Assembly (NCBI GenBank): GCA_001769035.1
Contig: MENF01000133.1
Coordinates: forward strand, 1-46,631
Reading direction: 5' to 3'
Source: Bacteroidetes bacterium GWA2_32_17
Lineage (GTDB): Bacteria; Bacteroidota; Bacteroidia; Bacteroidales; GWA2-32-17
DNA: 46,631 nt
Under the pieces are notes generated by a model. The model saw only the letters and a list, made by a program, of their open reading frames with translations. It was not told the DNA's origin and did not search any database. A program made the position numbers and the translations under genes. Below, in pieces: positions 27,163 through 36,459 of the stretch (within the stretch, counting starts at the first letter, position 1; each line of letters opens with the position of its first letter).

Positions 27163-30100
27163 TTATTTTTTCCAAATCACAAAATCGTTTTCAATATTTT
27201 CCTGTCGCATGGTTGGTTTTTGCATGCCATTGGTTAACTTTTGAACTTTGGTCAACACATATTCCTGCAATTCAGATACTGTGATTTTACTATCTTTATT
27301 TTTATCGGCTAAAAAAGAATTAATTCCATTTAACAATGAGTACGTAAAAACTCCATTTTTCCAGTTTTCTCCCTCAAAAGCAAACTCGCCACCACCGGCT
27401 GATGAAACAACAACCGCACCGGTTCCTTTTCTTAAATCGGCAAACAATTCTTTCATTAATTCAAATGAATTATTATAGCTGATATTCGATTTAGAATTAT
27501 ATCCCCGTGGTTTAACGCCTCTGAAAACTATGTCTTTTTCTGCAACGTTTTCGGTTACTAATTGCTGACTGCCTTCTTTATCGACCTCACCGGAATGGCA
27601 AGCATCAATAAACAGAATTTTGTTACGTGCGGGAATTGAATCTAATAAAACATCTAAGTCTTCGTATTTTAACCCGTTATCACTTGGCTTATTAAAATTA
27701 ATATTATATGTTGCAAGGTAATAATCCAAACTGTCATCTAACAATCCATGACCGGCATAAAACAAAATTACAACATCATCAACATGGCTTAATTGTAACT
27801 TTTGTTTTACTTTTCTAATATTTTCAACTGTAACTTCTTGATTTAAAATTTTTGTAGTAAAAACATTTTCGTAGTTATCTTTTTGCTTATTAAACAATTC
27901 AGAAAAATCGTTTGCATCTTTTGCAGCATAAGTTAAATCCCATTGTTTATCCTTATATTCCGATGCTCCAATTGCAACAATATATAAGTCTGGTATTAAA
28001 ATTTTATGTGGTTGATATGTAATTTCAAACGATTCTTTAAGTGATTCAACTCCTTTTTCATTTAAACATGAAACCTGAATTATATTTTTGCCTTGAGATA
28101 AATCTATTGATATCTCTTTATCTGTAACATTTGTTTGCAATTGACGAAGATTTATTCCATTAACACCAAAAAGGGGAACATTATTTACCCAAACACTTAT
28201 TCTATTTAGATTATATTTGCTATCGGTTGCGTTAATTGCAAATGAAAATTCAGATTCATTAGTATTTAAAGGTAATTTATCTGCATCAATAATATTTACC
28301 TCTGGTAAATGGAAATCATTAGCAAACATGTTTTCTGAAAATCCCATTTTCTTTAGTCTTTTGTTGTATGCCTGATAATATGCTTTTATCAGTTCATCAG
28401 ATACAATGCCAAGTCGTGCAAGTACAATATCAGGACGATTATATTGAAGATCATATTGTTCAAAAGGATAAAATTTTAAACCTGAAGAAAACCCGATTTC
28501 TTTTTTTGCTTTTTTGGTTGCCAGATAATAATTATCGGGTGTTTTTAAAATATAATCAGTATTATTTAAAGCAATAAAAGTTACAATTTCTTTACCATTT
28601 GTTACATCCCACAGTTTAACAGTTCCATCCCATGATGATGAAACCATTCTCGAACAATCTTCTACTAATGAAATACTTGAAATAATATCATTATGCCCAA
28701 CAAAAGAATTGACTATTTTTTTATTTTCGATATTATATTGAACGATGTTATAATTGTAATCCTGAAAGAAAATGTTATTGCCATTATTATTATATTTTAA
28801 TGGTTGTCGTCCGAATGAAAGAAAAATAGCTGAGTCAGTTTTACAATCAAACAAATATACTTTTTGTCCATTTGTATAAGCAAGAGTATCATTAACAGGA
28901 CTATATTCTAAATCATTAATAACGTATTGAGAATTAAAATAAACATCCTTTAACTTTCTTGTTTTTAAATTCCATATTTTCATATATATATCATTTTTTG
29001 CACAGCTTGCCAGAAGTTCGCCATTATGATTAATTGAAAGAGATTTTATTTTATAATAGTGCCCATAAAGTTTAAATTCCCGTTTTTGTGTTAAATTGTT
29101 ATAAATGTATATTGGAAAACTTCTCGGAAAAGCAATCGACGAAATACCTCTCCACCCTCCGCCACCCGTAGCCAGATATTTTTTATCTTTTGAAACTGCA
29201 AGAGTATTCAGCACCTCATAATTTTTCATGAAAAATGATTTTCCAAGCAAAAACATGGTTAACATATTGCCGCCTATTGAAAGAGGAATTGCTGCAGAAA
29301 TAGTTTTATCAACTAAAACCATCGGGTTTTTAATTACTTTAATTGCTTTTTTTTGTGTTGTATCATTCAATAACCAATAATACATTTTATTATCTAAACC
29401 AACTGTAGCAATTGTATCGCATAAGGAAACAAAAGAAAGAGATGTTACATTTGATTGGTGACCGTTAAAATAATTAATTTTCACATTGTTATTTAAATCA
29501 TAAACTTTAATGCTGTTATCTAAGCCAGCTAAAGCAATCAATTTCCCATTGTTATTTATATCGGCGGCAGAAACCGGAAAAACTGAACTTTCAATTTTTC
29601 TTATTAATTTATTTTCTTGTATATTCCATACAATTATTGACCTGCCAGCAGAAAAAACAATTAGAGCGTTATTTATTGGATGAAATTGAACTGCTAATGG
29701 AGATAATTTAAACTGTCTGATAATCAATTTTCTTTTTCCTGACTTTTTATCAAAAATATAAATACTATTATCGTAATTACTAGCAGCATAAATTGTATCG
29801 TTTGGACTAATAACAATATTCTTAAACTTATATCTGGCATAATCGCCAGGTCTTATATAAACAGTCTTATTTTCAGATAATTTGTCCATTCTTATTTTTG
29901 AAGAATGCAAATAAGAACAAATTGAATAATTTCCACTTTTGTCGAATATACAATTTGATGATTGTACTTTATTTAACATTGAAGTTTCATTAGTTATAAC
30001 ATTAAATAAATATGTTCCTTTTTCTTTTTTATTAACAATACTATAAATTACTATGCTCCCATCTTTGTTAAAAGATACAGAACTACGAATTTTTTTATCA

Positions 30101-30585
30101 ATTATTAATGGAGGTTTAATTGTATCGGAAAATTCCCATATTTTGAGTGATGAATATATTGTTGTTGCAGCCAAATATTTATTGTCAGGGCTAATATCAA
30201 AAGAATTTACAGGATTTTTATTATCAAATATTCGTATTAATTTTCCAACTGTAATATCCCAGACTATTATTTTACCATCATCACTTGCAGATATTAATGT
30301 ATTAGTTGATATAAATTTAACAGCATTTACTGCATTAGTATGACCTTTTAGTCGTCTCAATTCTTTTCCAAGTACAAAATCCCAAACAATAATCACATTA
30401 TCTTTCCCGGCACTAACTAAATATTTACCATCGGAACTAAAAGCTAAGCATAAAATATCATCAGAATGACCTGTTTGAAGAGTTAATTGTGCCGTTTGCG
30501 AATAACTTTTAGAAATTAATAACAATGTACAAATTATATAAAATAATACTAACTTAAGAACTGATATTTTTTTTATAATAAACAT
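27163..30585 (-). CDS. exported WD40-caspase (peptidase C14), module 1
   Basis: Paralog of the protein at 20571, with the same order: an N-terminal hydrophobic signal (about 1-29), WD40 repeats (about 33-690), an Ig-like part with VWVNNVPLFGVNG, and a caspase-like domain (867-1140). The catalytic His946 (YAGHG) and Cys996 (IDACHSG) are intact. An EF-hand loop (DKNKDSKITVSE) is at about 1094-1105. Its start is 4 bases after the vWA-like lipoprotein gene. The N-terminal signal is longer than that of the paralog. The conserved GGWRG and GRGF-type insert between propellers (about residue 475) occurs in both proteins. The active sites are identical, but substrates could differ because the propellers are diverged. 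Confidence 0.93.
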   Translation of the reverse strand: MFIIKKISVLKLVLFYIICTLLLISKSYSQTAQLTLQTGHSDDILCLAFSSDGKYLVSAGKDNVIIVWDFVLGKELRRLKGHTNAVNAVKFISTNTLISASDDGKIIVWDITVGKLIRIFDNKNPVNSFDISPDNKYLAATTIYSSLKIWEFSDTIKPPLIIDKKIRSSVSFNKDGSIVIYSIVNKKEKGTYLFNVITNETSMLNKVQSSNCIFDKSGNYSICSYLHSSKIRMDKLSENKTVYIRPGDYARYKFKNIVISPNDTIYAASNYDNSIYIFDKKSGKRKLIIRQFKLSPLAVQFHPINNALIVFSAGRSIIVWNIQENKLIRKIESSVFPVSAADINNNGKLIALAGLDNSIKVYDLNNNVKINYFNGHQSNVTSLSFVSLCDTIATVGLDNKMYYWLLNDTTQKKAIKVIKNPMVLVDKTISAAIPLSIGGNMLTMFLLGKSFFMKNYEVLNTLAVSKDKKYLATGGGGWRGISSIAFPRSFPIYIYNNLTQKREFKLYGHYYKIKSLSINHNGELLASCAKNDIYMKIWNLKTRKLKDVYFNSQYVINDLEYSPVNDTLAYTNGQKVYLFDCKTDSAIFLSFGRQPLKYNNNGNNIFFQDYNYNIVQYNIENKKIVNSFVGHNDIISSISLVEDCSRMVSSSWDGTVKLWDVTNGKEIVTFIALNNTDYILKTPDNYYLATKKAKKEIGFSSGLKFYPFEQYDLQYNRPDIVLARLGIVSDELIKAYYQAYNKRLKKMGFSENMFANDFHLPEVNIIDADKLPLNTNESEFSFAINATDSKYNLNRISVWVNNVPLFGVNGINLRQLQTNVTDKEISIDLSQGKNIIQVSCLNEKGVESLKESFEITYQPHKILIPDLYIVAIGASEYKDKQWDLTYAAKDANDFSELFNKQKDNYENVFTTKILNQEVTVENIRKVKQKLQLSHVDDVVILFYAGHGLLDDSLDYYLATYNINFNKPSDNGLKYEDLDVLLDSIPARNKILFIDACHSGEVDKEGSQQLVTENVAEKDIVFRGVKPRGYNSKSNISYNNSFELMKELFADLRKGTGAVVVSSAGGGEFAFEGENWKNGVFTYSLLNGINSFLADKNKDSKITVSELQEYVLTKVQKLTNGMQKPTMRQENIENDFVIWKK

Positions 30586-30589
30586 TCAC

Positions 30590-31648
30590 TTAGGGTATTG
30601 ATATATAAAATGGCATATAAGTATATAACTTATCTAAATTATCAACAAAAAGTTCAATATATGCACCTGAACTATAGTTTGAAACAAAAACCGGTTTTGA
30701 TGCAGTTTGAGTCCAACTTGACTCAAAAAAAGAATAATTTCCTAACAAAATATCATTTAATCTATTAGCAAATAATGGCATATTAGTACCATCCTGATTA
30801 TTACTTACGTAAAAAATAAAACCTCCGGTTTTTTGAGCAATTTGTGTATAATTATAAAAATCACCATTCGACTGATATGTCATAACAATGTTTACAACAA
30901 CATTATAATTAATTGCTTTAGTAATTAATGAATCCCAATCTTTATTGCTTACAACATCTTCGTTATGCGTAAATGCTATAATTTGTTTATTTGAATTAAT
31001 TGCTTTATTATTTATAAATTCGAGCATAGAATCTAAAGCTGAAAGGAATGGAGCATTTCCTTTATAATTACTATATTTTCTTAAATTTGCAAGCGTTTGG
31101 TCATATTTATCTGCATTATTTGTAAAATCGTCTCCATATATTGTTATTGGCTCATTTGGAATAAATTCATTTCCCATTCCATAAGCCGACAGAATAAAAT
31201 TACTGCCTACTGGCGAAAGTTTAAAAAATTTACGACAAGCAGTTTCCTGATTTAGCATATATTTATTTCCCAAACCATTAAACTGCGATTCGTCTATTTC
31301 GCTTTCATCTAACATTATTGCAACAGAATAACTTCCTAAATAAGATGTATTCATTTTATTTAAACTATCTAAAACAAAAGTATTATATGCGCCAGATTGA
31401 TTAGTGTATGAACCTATGTATAAATATCTTACAAGTTCTATTTGAGTTAAATCGAAATTTGTGCGAGAATCTAAAATTATAAACCCTACTTTAAATTTTA
31501 ACTCATTTGAAGTATGACTAATATATTCCGAACTTGTTGTTACTGGAATAATAATGGGTACTGGTGCAATATCTTTTTTATTGCATGCAATAATTATCAA
31601 TAATATTATAATATAGTTCAATGATTTATAGTATGCAAAATATTTCAT
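30590..31648 (-). CDS. vWA-like lipoprotein, module 1
   Basis: Paralog of the protein at 24125 (352 residues). The lipobox ends IIIAC (Cys22) followed by Asn-Lys-Lys-Asp. The vWA-like region (about 105-300) begins YSVAIMLDESEID, keeping Asp114 and Ser116 of the metal-site DxSxS. It continues with GNAPFLSALDSMLEFI, KQIIAFTHNEDV, AINYNVVVNIVMTYQSNGDFYNYTQIAQKTGGFIFYVSN, the standard order of vWA strands and helices. Its place between barrel A and the caspase is the same as in module 2. A role as outer-membrane-tethered binder or adaptor for the caspase is an inference from conserved order. Confidence 0.75.
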   Translation of the reverse strand: MKYFAYYKSLNYIIILLIIIACNKKDIAPVPIIIPVTTSSEYISHTSNELKFKVGFIILDSRTNFDLTQIELVRYLYIGSYTNQSGAYNTFVLDSLNKMNTSYLGSYSVAIMLDESEIDESQFNGLGNKYMLNQETACRKFFKLSPVGSNFILSAYGMGNEFIPNEPITIYGDDFTNNADKYDQTLANLRKYSNYKGNAPFLSALDSMLEFINNKAINSNKQIIAFTHNEDVVSNKDWDSLITKAINYNVVVNIVMTYQSNGDFYNYTQIAQKTGGFIFYVSNNQDGTNMPLFANRLNDILLGNYSFFESSWTQTASKPVFVSNYSSGAYIELFVDNLDKLYTYMPFYISIP

Positions 31649-31651
31649 CGT

Positions 31652-32395
31652 TTATTCTTTATTTAATTGTAATTGGTTTTTTAAAAACTTATCCCAATGT
31701 CTCCCCGATATTTTAAAACCCAATGCCAATCTAATCATATAAATATCAGTAAAATTCGCATTATATTCATAATTTATTTTATTCAGATTATTAATACTTT
31801 TCTCAAAACGAATATCTATTGAGATGCCATAATAATCAAAGCCAACCCCGATTTGATAATAATAAATTTGCTGCGAAATTTTATCAAGCATTGCTTCATT
31901 TGCATTGATTTTTATTCCTAAATATTGAAATGGTGAAATAAAACTGTTATGATTAAATTTTCCAAATTCAATATTTAATCCTGCCTGAATTTTATATTTA
32001 AAAACATTTTCGGGATTTATTTTTATACCAACCATTATAGGCACTTCAATACAACTATAATAAAAAAACTGCTTTTTAAATTGGTTAGATTTATGAGCAT
32101 ACCGAAAAGTTTTAGTTTGATAATTTGCTTCAACTTTAAAAAATAAAAATCTCTCGTTATACCTATAATAAAAGCCAGAATTAAATAATCCAAGCAATGT
32201 TGGATAACCAAAACTCGGGGTTTCTGCACCTACATCATAAGAATAATAATCATTTAAAATAAGTGCTGGTTTATCAAATTCTAAACGATTAACTGACAAT
32301 GGAGTAAGAGTAAAACCAATATCAAACTTTTGTGATTGACCATTTAAAAACACAAAAGTTAAAAGAAATAATATTATAAAACTCCTATAAATCAT
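31652..32395 (-). CDS. outer-membrane beta-barrel A (PorT/OMP_b-brl_2-like), module 1
   Basis: Paralog of the protein at 25190 (247 residues). The signal peptide ends NGQSQ. It shares YYRYNERFLFFKVE, YYSCIEVPIMVGIKINP, AGLNIEFGKF and RFEKSINNLNKINYEYNANFTDIYMIRLALGF with its partner. Its ATG overlaps the stop of barrel B by one base (TAATG), so translation is probably coupled. Function is not known beyond an outer-membrane barrel. Confidence 0.75.
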   Translation of the reverse strand: MIYRSFIILFLLTFVFLNGQSQKFDIGFTLTPLSVNRLEFDKPALILNDYYSYDVGAETPSFGYPTLLGLFNSGFYYRYNERFLFFKVEANYQTKTFRYAHKSNQFKKQFFYYSCIEVPIMVGIKINPENVFKYKIQAGLNIEFGKFNHNSFISPFQYLGIKINANEAMLDKISQQIYYYQIGVGFDYYGISIDIRFEKSINNLNKINYEYNANFTDIYMIRLALGFKISGRHWDKFLKNQLQLNKE

Positions 32396-33129
32396 TAATA
32401 TTTAATTGTTTTAATTTTTGAAACCCCAGGACCTTTATTAATAGGAAATGTTAATCCAAAACCTATATTCAAATATGATGAAAAATTCTTTTGCAAAGTA
32501 GATTTGTATCCTGTTTTATTACTAATAATCTTATTCTGACTTATTTTAATAAACATTGGAATATTTGCAAATCTGTATCTAACAATTAAGCCAAAGTTCA
32601 AAGTACCTATTGAGGTTCCCTGATTATTTGAAATGTAGTAAGATAACCGTTCGTAATTTACTTCGTTGTCAATATATGTTATAGTGTGATTGTATGCAGT
32701 TATTCCAATCATAGGGATTAACATAAAATCTTCAGTTTTTGACATATAAGAAAGTCGTTTGAATCTTAAAAGTATGTTTACTTCAACAGCTATCCCGCCT
32801 CCTTCCATATTAGCACTAATTAATTCTTGCTGAGGATTTAAAGTGTCATATAAAGCTTTTAATAAAAGTTCACCATTATAATTTTTTGGAAAATAATAAC
32901 TAAAACCAAAAGAAGGCGAAATCGTTTTACCGGGGTCAAGCGATAAGCCAATATTTAGATTTGGAAAATTAACAGGTTTTCCGTTTACATTATAAAAATA
33001 AGAATTATTGTAAGATAGAAAATAATTAACAATGTTCGGATAGTAAATAATATCTTTTTTATTGTCCTGAGCAAAGCAGGAAATATGAAGAAAAAAAAAG
33101 ATTATTAAAGTATATTTATGAGTTTTCAC
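32395..33129 (-). CDS. outer-membrane beta-barrel B, module 1
   Basis: Exported protein of 244 residues with a signal peptide ending CFAQ. It is strand-rich and ends FGLTFPINKGPGVSKIKTIKY, matching the C-terminus of barrel B in module 2. It is separated from the phosphatase gene by 9 bases and from barrel A by an overlapping stop/start, placing it firmly in the same transcription unit. No named family is recognised. Confidence 0.7.
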   Translation of the reverse strand: MKTHKYTLIIFFFLHISCFAQDNKKDIIYYPNIVNYFLSYNNSYFYNVNGKPVNFPNLNIGLSLDPGKTISPSFGFSYYFPKNYNGELLLKALYDTLNPQQELISANMEGGGIAVEVNILLRFKRLSYMSKTEDFMLIPMIGITAYNHTITYIDNEVNYERLSYYISNNQGTSIGTLNFGLIVRYRFANIPMFIKISQNKIISNKTGYKSTLQKNFSSYLNIGFGLTFPINKGPGVSKIKTIKY

Positions 33130-33138
33130 ATTTAATTT

Positions 33139-36100
33139 TTAAATTTTAACTCCCATTACACATATATCGTCAATTTGCTCGTATGAACGGTTATTATCTT
33201 TATTAACAAATGTTTTCCAATCTTCAATCTTTTTATCGAGCAATTTACCTTGTTGAACCAAATCGTTATTTTGCGTTTCCATTAATGCAATTTTAAATTG
33301 TTTGTACATAAATTTTTTACCATACGGTCCACCAAATTGGTCGGCAAAACCATCGGAAAAAAGATAAATGGTGTCACCTTCAATTAGTTTTATTGAGTGC
33401 AATGTAAATGGCTCCATGCTTTCATATATTGCTATTGGCATTCCATCGCCCTTTATTTCGTATAGAACTAAATCGTTATGTTCTAATTGTTTATCGCAAA
33501 TAATTTGTTCTTTGTTTTTATTACGCACAATATAAAGCGGGTTATTTGCACCAGAATATTGCAATTCTTTAGTATTGTTATTGTAAACGCACAAACAAAT
33601 ATCCATTCCATCTTTTTGCTCGCCCGAAACACCCTTTTGCTTTAATGATTCAATAATCATATTTCGTACTTTGTTAAGTATCCAATTGGGTTGCACAATT
33701 TTTTCTTTAAGCACAACTTCGTTTAGAAACGAAATACATAGCATACTCATAAACGCACCAGGAACACCGTGACCGGTGCAATCGGCAACGGAAATAATTA
33801 ACAAGGGGGCAAGCCCCCTTGTTGTTAATGGGGCATGCCCCATTGTTGTTATTTGAGTAGCCCAATAAAAATCGCCCGAAACAATATCTTTTGGCTTAAA
33901 AATTATGAAGTGATTTCCAAGCCAGTTTATTGTTAAATCATCATCGGGTAATACAGCTTTCTGAATTCTGCGGGCATAATTTATTGAGTCGAGTATTTCT
34001 TCTTTTTGAGTTTGTAGTTCAATATTTTTTTCGTGTATTTCATGAGTACGTTCCAAAATTATTTTTTCGAGTTTTTTATTTTTCGCAATTAATCTGTTTG
34101 AATTTAATCTTGCAATTAAAAATACTATAAATACTAACAATATGAAATAAATAAAATAAGCCCAATATTTTCGATACCACGGAGATTCGATTGTAAAACT
34201 AAACGAACTTTCTGAACTAATAACTCCATAAATATTTTTTGCTCTTACTTTAAAAACATAATTTTCCTCCCATAAATTAGTAAAAACAACATGGTTTTCT
34301 TTATTCCAAAGACTATAAGCAGCATCTTGACCAACAAGCATATATGAATATTGAGTTTTATCCTGACCTTCATAAAATGGTGCAGCAAAACTAAAATTTA
34401 TTGTGTTAAAATTATAATCAATATTACTCGATTTAATACTACAACTGCCATATCCACTATAAAGTAATGAATCGTTACTGCCACATGAAACTTTTGTGAA
34501 CATTGTTTTGTAATTAATCGAATAATTTTTCGATTTGTTTTCATCAAATTTTAAGAGACCATCGTCGCCACCAATCCAGCAAATTCCATCATTTTCGTTA
34601 TAAAACACATTCGCTTTTCCAATATCTGAAAGACAAAATGGGTTTGTATTCCATGTATATGAATTTGTTTTGTCAAAAAAACCAATATCACCATCAAGAT
34701 TAACATAAATCTTATTTTTAGTATCATTAATTAAATAAAAAAACATATTTGCCTTTTTATTGTTTTGAACTAAATTATACAAATCGAAATAACCTCTATA
34801 AAACTCCGGATTATTTTTTAGAGAATCGGGCAACTGGCTTTTTATTGTTTCTTCATTAACAAATTGTAATAAATTATTTCGTTGAGAAAAAACAACTTTA
34901 TTGTTAATTTTAAAAGGCAAAGCCCAAGTATTATCAATTAACCCGTCTAATGAGTTATATTTTTCGATGCTATAATTTGTTTTATCTTTTATTTTTAGTT
35001 TGATAACACCTTGTAAAAGTGTTCCAATCCATATATCAGAGCCAATTTTAGTAATATCTTCTTCAAAGCGTACAATTTCTTCGGTTATCTCTGGTATTTC
35101 ATTTATTTTATTCCACTTACCAACATTTTCGTATAAAATTAAGTGGTTTTTTTTAGCTACAAATAATACTTTTAAATTTTCGGAGTAATAAATTGAATTA
35201 ACCTCAACATTATCTATTAAGTTAATATTCAGTTCATTAATTTTATATAATCCGTTTGATGTTCCAACAATTAAGTTGTTCTCTGCAATGCACAATGATT
35301 TTACATCTTTTGTAAAATTCGGGAATGAAATAAATGTTTTAGACAAATTATTATTATCCGATTGAAAAAAAAGTCCATTTGTTGTACCAATAAATAATTT
35401 TGAATGATAATTTATAATTGAAGTGATGCTTCCCGAAATACCATCTTCATTTCTATACTCTGAAATTGGGAGTGAATATTGTATTTGTGCAATTCCATTA
35501 TTTAAGCCAGCCCATATATTTCCTTGGTAATCCTGCATTAAAGCAAGCACTACATTGTCTTTTAGCCCATTGTTTTCGTTAATAACATTCTGAATAATTA
35601 AATTTTCATTTACAATTATAACTCCATTATTTAAAGTATTTATTGCAATATCGCCATCGGACAGTTTTATTGCTCCATAAATTTCACTTTGTTTTAACAC
35701 GTTACTATCGGGTGTTATAATTGGAGTTGATTTAAAAGTTTTATTATCGTAAAACCAAAATCCATCTTCGCGTGTAATAATAATTAATTTATTTTTATCG
35801 GAATCCGGAAGAATTGAAAAAACTCCAAAATTTTTAAAACATTCAGTACCATCAACAAGTTGCAATTTGTTATTTATTAATTTCACTAATCCTATTTCTC
35901 TTTGCCTTACATAAAATTCATTATTAATTAAAAATGAAAGATGAAAAGATGTTTCAGGTAAAATAGTTGTTAATTCATTATTTGAATATAAATAAATTAC
36001 TTCTTCAGCTTGAAAAACAACTATATTTTTTAATGCAAACACCCGAATAATTTTACTGAATATTTTTTGAGTTGAATCGAGTTCATCTGACAAAGAAATA

Positions 36101-36438
36101 TAATTAAGTTTTCCTGAAGCATTTGGAGCAAGGTAACCAAATTCGTTTTGTGCACCAACATAAATAATATTATTATTACTTACAGCAAGTGAAAAGAGCC
36201 ATGCACTTTGTTGTTTAACAGGAATATAATTCCAGTTAGTACCATCATATTGTATTATTCTGCCTGCATTTCCAAAATACAAAACTCCATTTTTATCTTG
36301 CACACAAGCCCTGTTAGTAGCTTCAAGTCCTTTACCATAGTCCCGAGATGAAAAATAATTAATACTATTCTTCGTATTTTGTGAAAAGCAAACTAAAACA
36401 AAAGAATAAAAAAACAGAAAAAGTAAAGTATGTTTCAT
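33139..36438 (-). CDS. Reg_prop/Y_Y_Y sensor with SpoIIE-type PP2C phosphatase
   Basis: Membrane phosphatase of 1099 residues. After a signal peptide (ending CFSQ) come ligand-binding two-component propeller repeats (about 40-640) and a Y_Y_Y domain (about 670-755, VFKVRAKNIYG near its end). One membrane helix (about 765-785), a coiled coil with ARRIQKAVLP, and a cytoplasmic SpoIIE/PP2C domain (840-1099) follow. Metal-binding Asp residues are visible in VSGDFYWA, VADCTGHGVPGAF, DGMDICLC, LFSDGFADQFGG and QIDDICVMG. It likely dephosphorylates an anti-sigma-antagonist-type partner when the propeller binds an envelope signal. About 18 residues (ITTMGHAPLTTRGLAPL, about 864-881) between the first two metal sites are encoded by two palindromic repeats and look inserted. 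It lies directly upstream of module 1. Confidence 0.9.
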   Translation of the reverse strand: MKHTLLFLFFYSFVLVCFSQNTKNSINYFSSRDYGKGLEATNRACVQDKNGVLYFGNAGRIIQYDGTNWNYIPVKQQSAWLFSLAVSNNNIIYVGAQNEFGYLAPNASGKLNYISLSDELDSTQKIFSKIIRVFALKNIVVFQAEEVIYLYSNNELTTILPETSFHLSFLINNEFYVRQREIGLVKLINNKLQLVDGTECFKNFGVFSILPDSDKNKLIIITREDGFWFYDNKTFKSTPIITPDSNVLKQSEIYGAIKLSDGDIAINTLNNGVIIVNENLIIQNVINENNGLKDNVVLALMQDYQGNIWAGLNNGIAQIQYSLPISEYRNEDGISGSITSIINYHSKLFIGTTNGLFFQSDNNNLSKTFISFPNFTKDVKSLCIAENNLIVGTSNGLYKINELNINLIDNVEVNSIYYSENLKVLFVAKKNHLILYENVGKWNKINEIPEITEEIVRFEEDITKIGSDIWIGTLLQGVIKLKIKDKTNYSIEKYNSLDGLIDNTWALPFKINNKVVFSQRNNLLQFVNEETIKSQLPDSLKNNPEFYRGYFDLYNLVQNNKKANMFFYLINDTKNKIYVNLDGDIGFFDKTNSYTWNTNPFCLSDIGKANVFYNENDGICWIGGDDGLLKFDENKSKNYSINYKTMFTKVSCGSNDSLLYSGYGSCSIKSSNIDYNFNTINFSFAAPFYEGQDKTQYSYMLVGQDAAYSLWNKENHVVFTNLWEENYVFKVRAKNIYGVISSESSFSFTIESPWYRKYWAYFIYFILLVFIVFLIARLNSNRLIAKNKKLEKIILERTHEIHEKNIELQTQKEEILDSINYARRIQKAVLPDDDLTINWLGNHFIIFKPKDIVSGDFYWATQITTMGHAPLTTRGLAPLLIISVADCTGHGVPGAFMSMLCISFLNEVVLKEKIVQPNWILNKVRNMIIESLKQKGVSGEQKDGMDICLCVYNNNTKELQYSGANNPLYIVRNKNKEQIICDKQLEHNDLVLYEIKGDGMPIAIYESMEPFTLHSIKLIEGDTIYLFSDGFADQFGGPYGKKFMYKQFKIALMETQNNDLVQQGKLLDKKIEDWKTFVNKDNNRSYEQIDDICVMGVKI
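33800..33844. repeat. two palindromes inside the phosphatase domain, in frame
   Basis: AACAAGGGGGC-AA-GCCCCCTTGTT (33800-33823) and the perfect AATGGGGCATGCCCCATT (33827-33844) lie side by side inside the coding sequence. They are G/C-rich islands. They encode Thr-Met-Gly-His-Ala-Pro-Leu-Thr-Thr-Arg-Gly-Leu-Ala-Pro, residues without counterpart in the usual spacing of SpoIIE domains. The frame is kept. Confidence 0.85.
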
Positions 36439-36459
36439 GTAGAAACTATTTATATCAAA

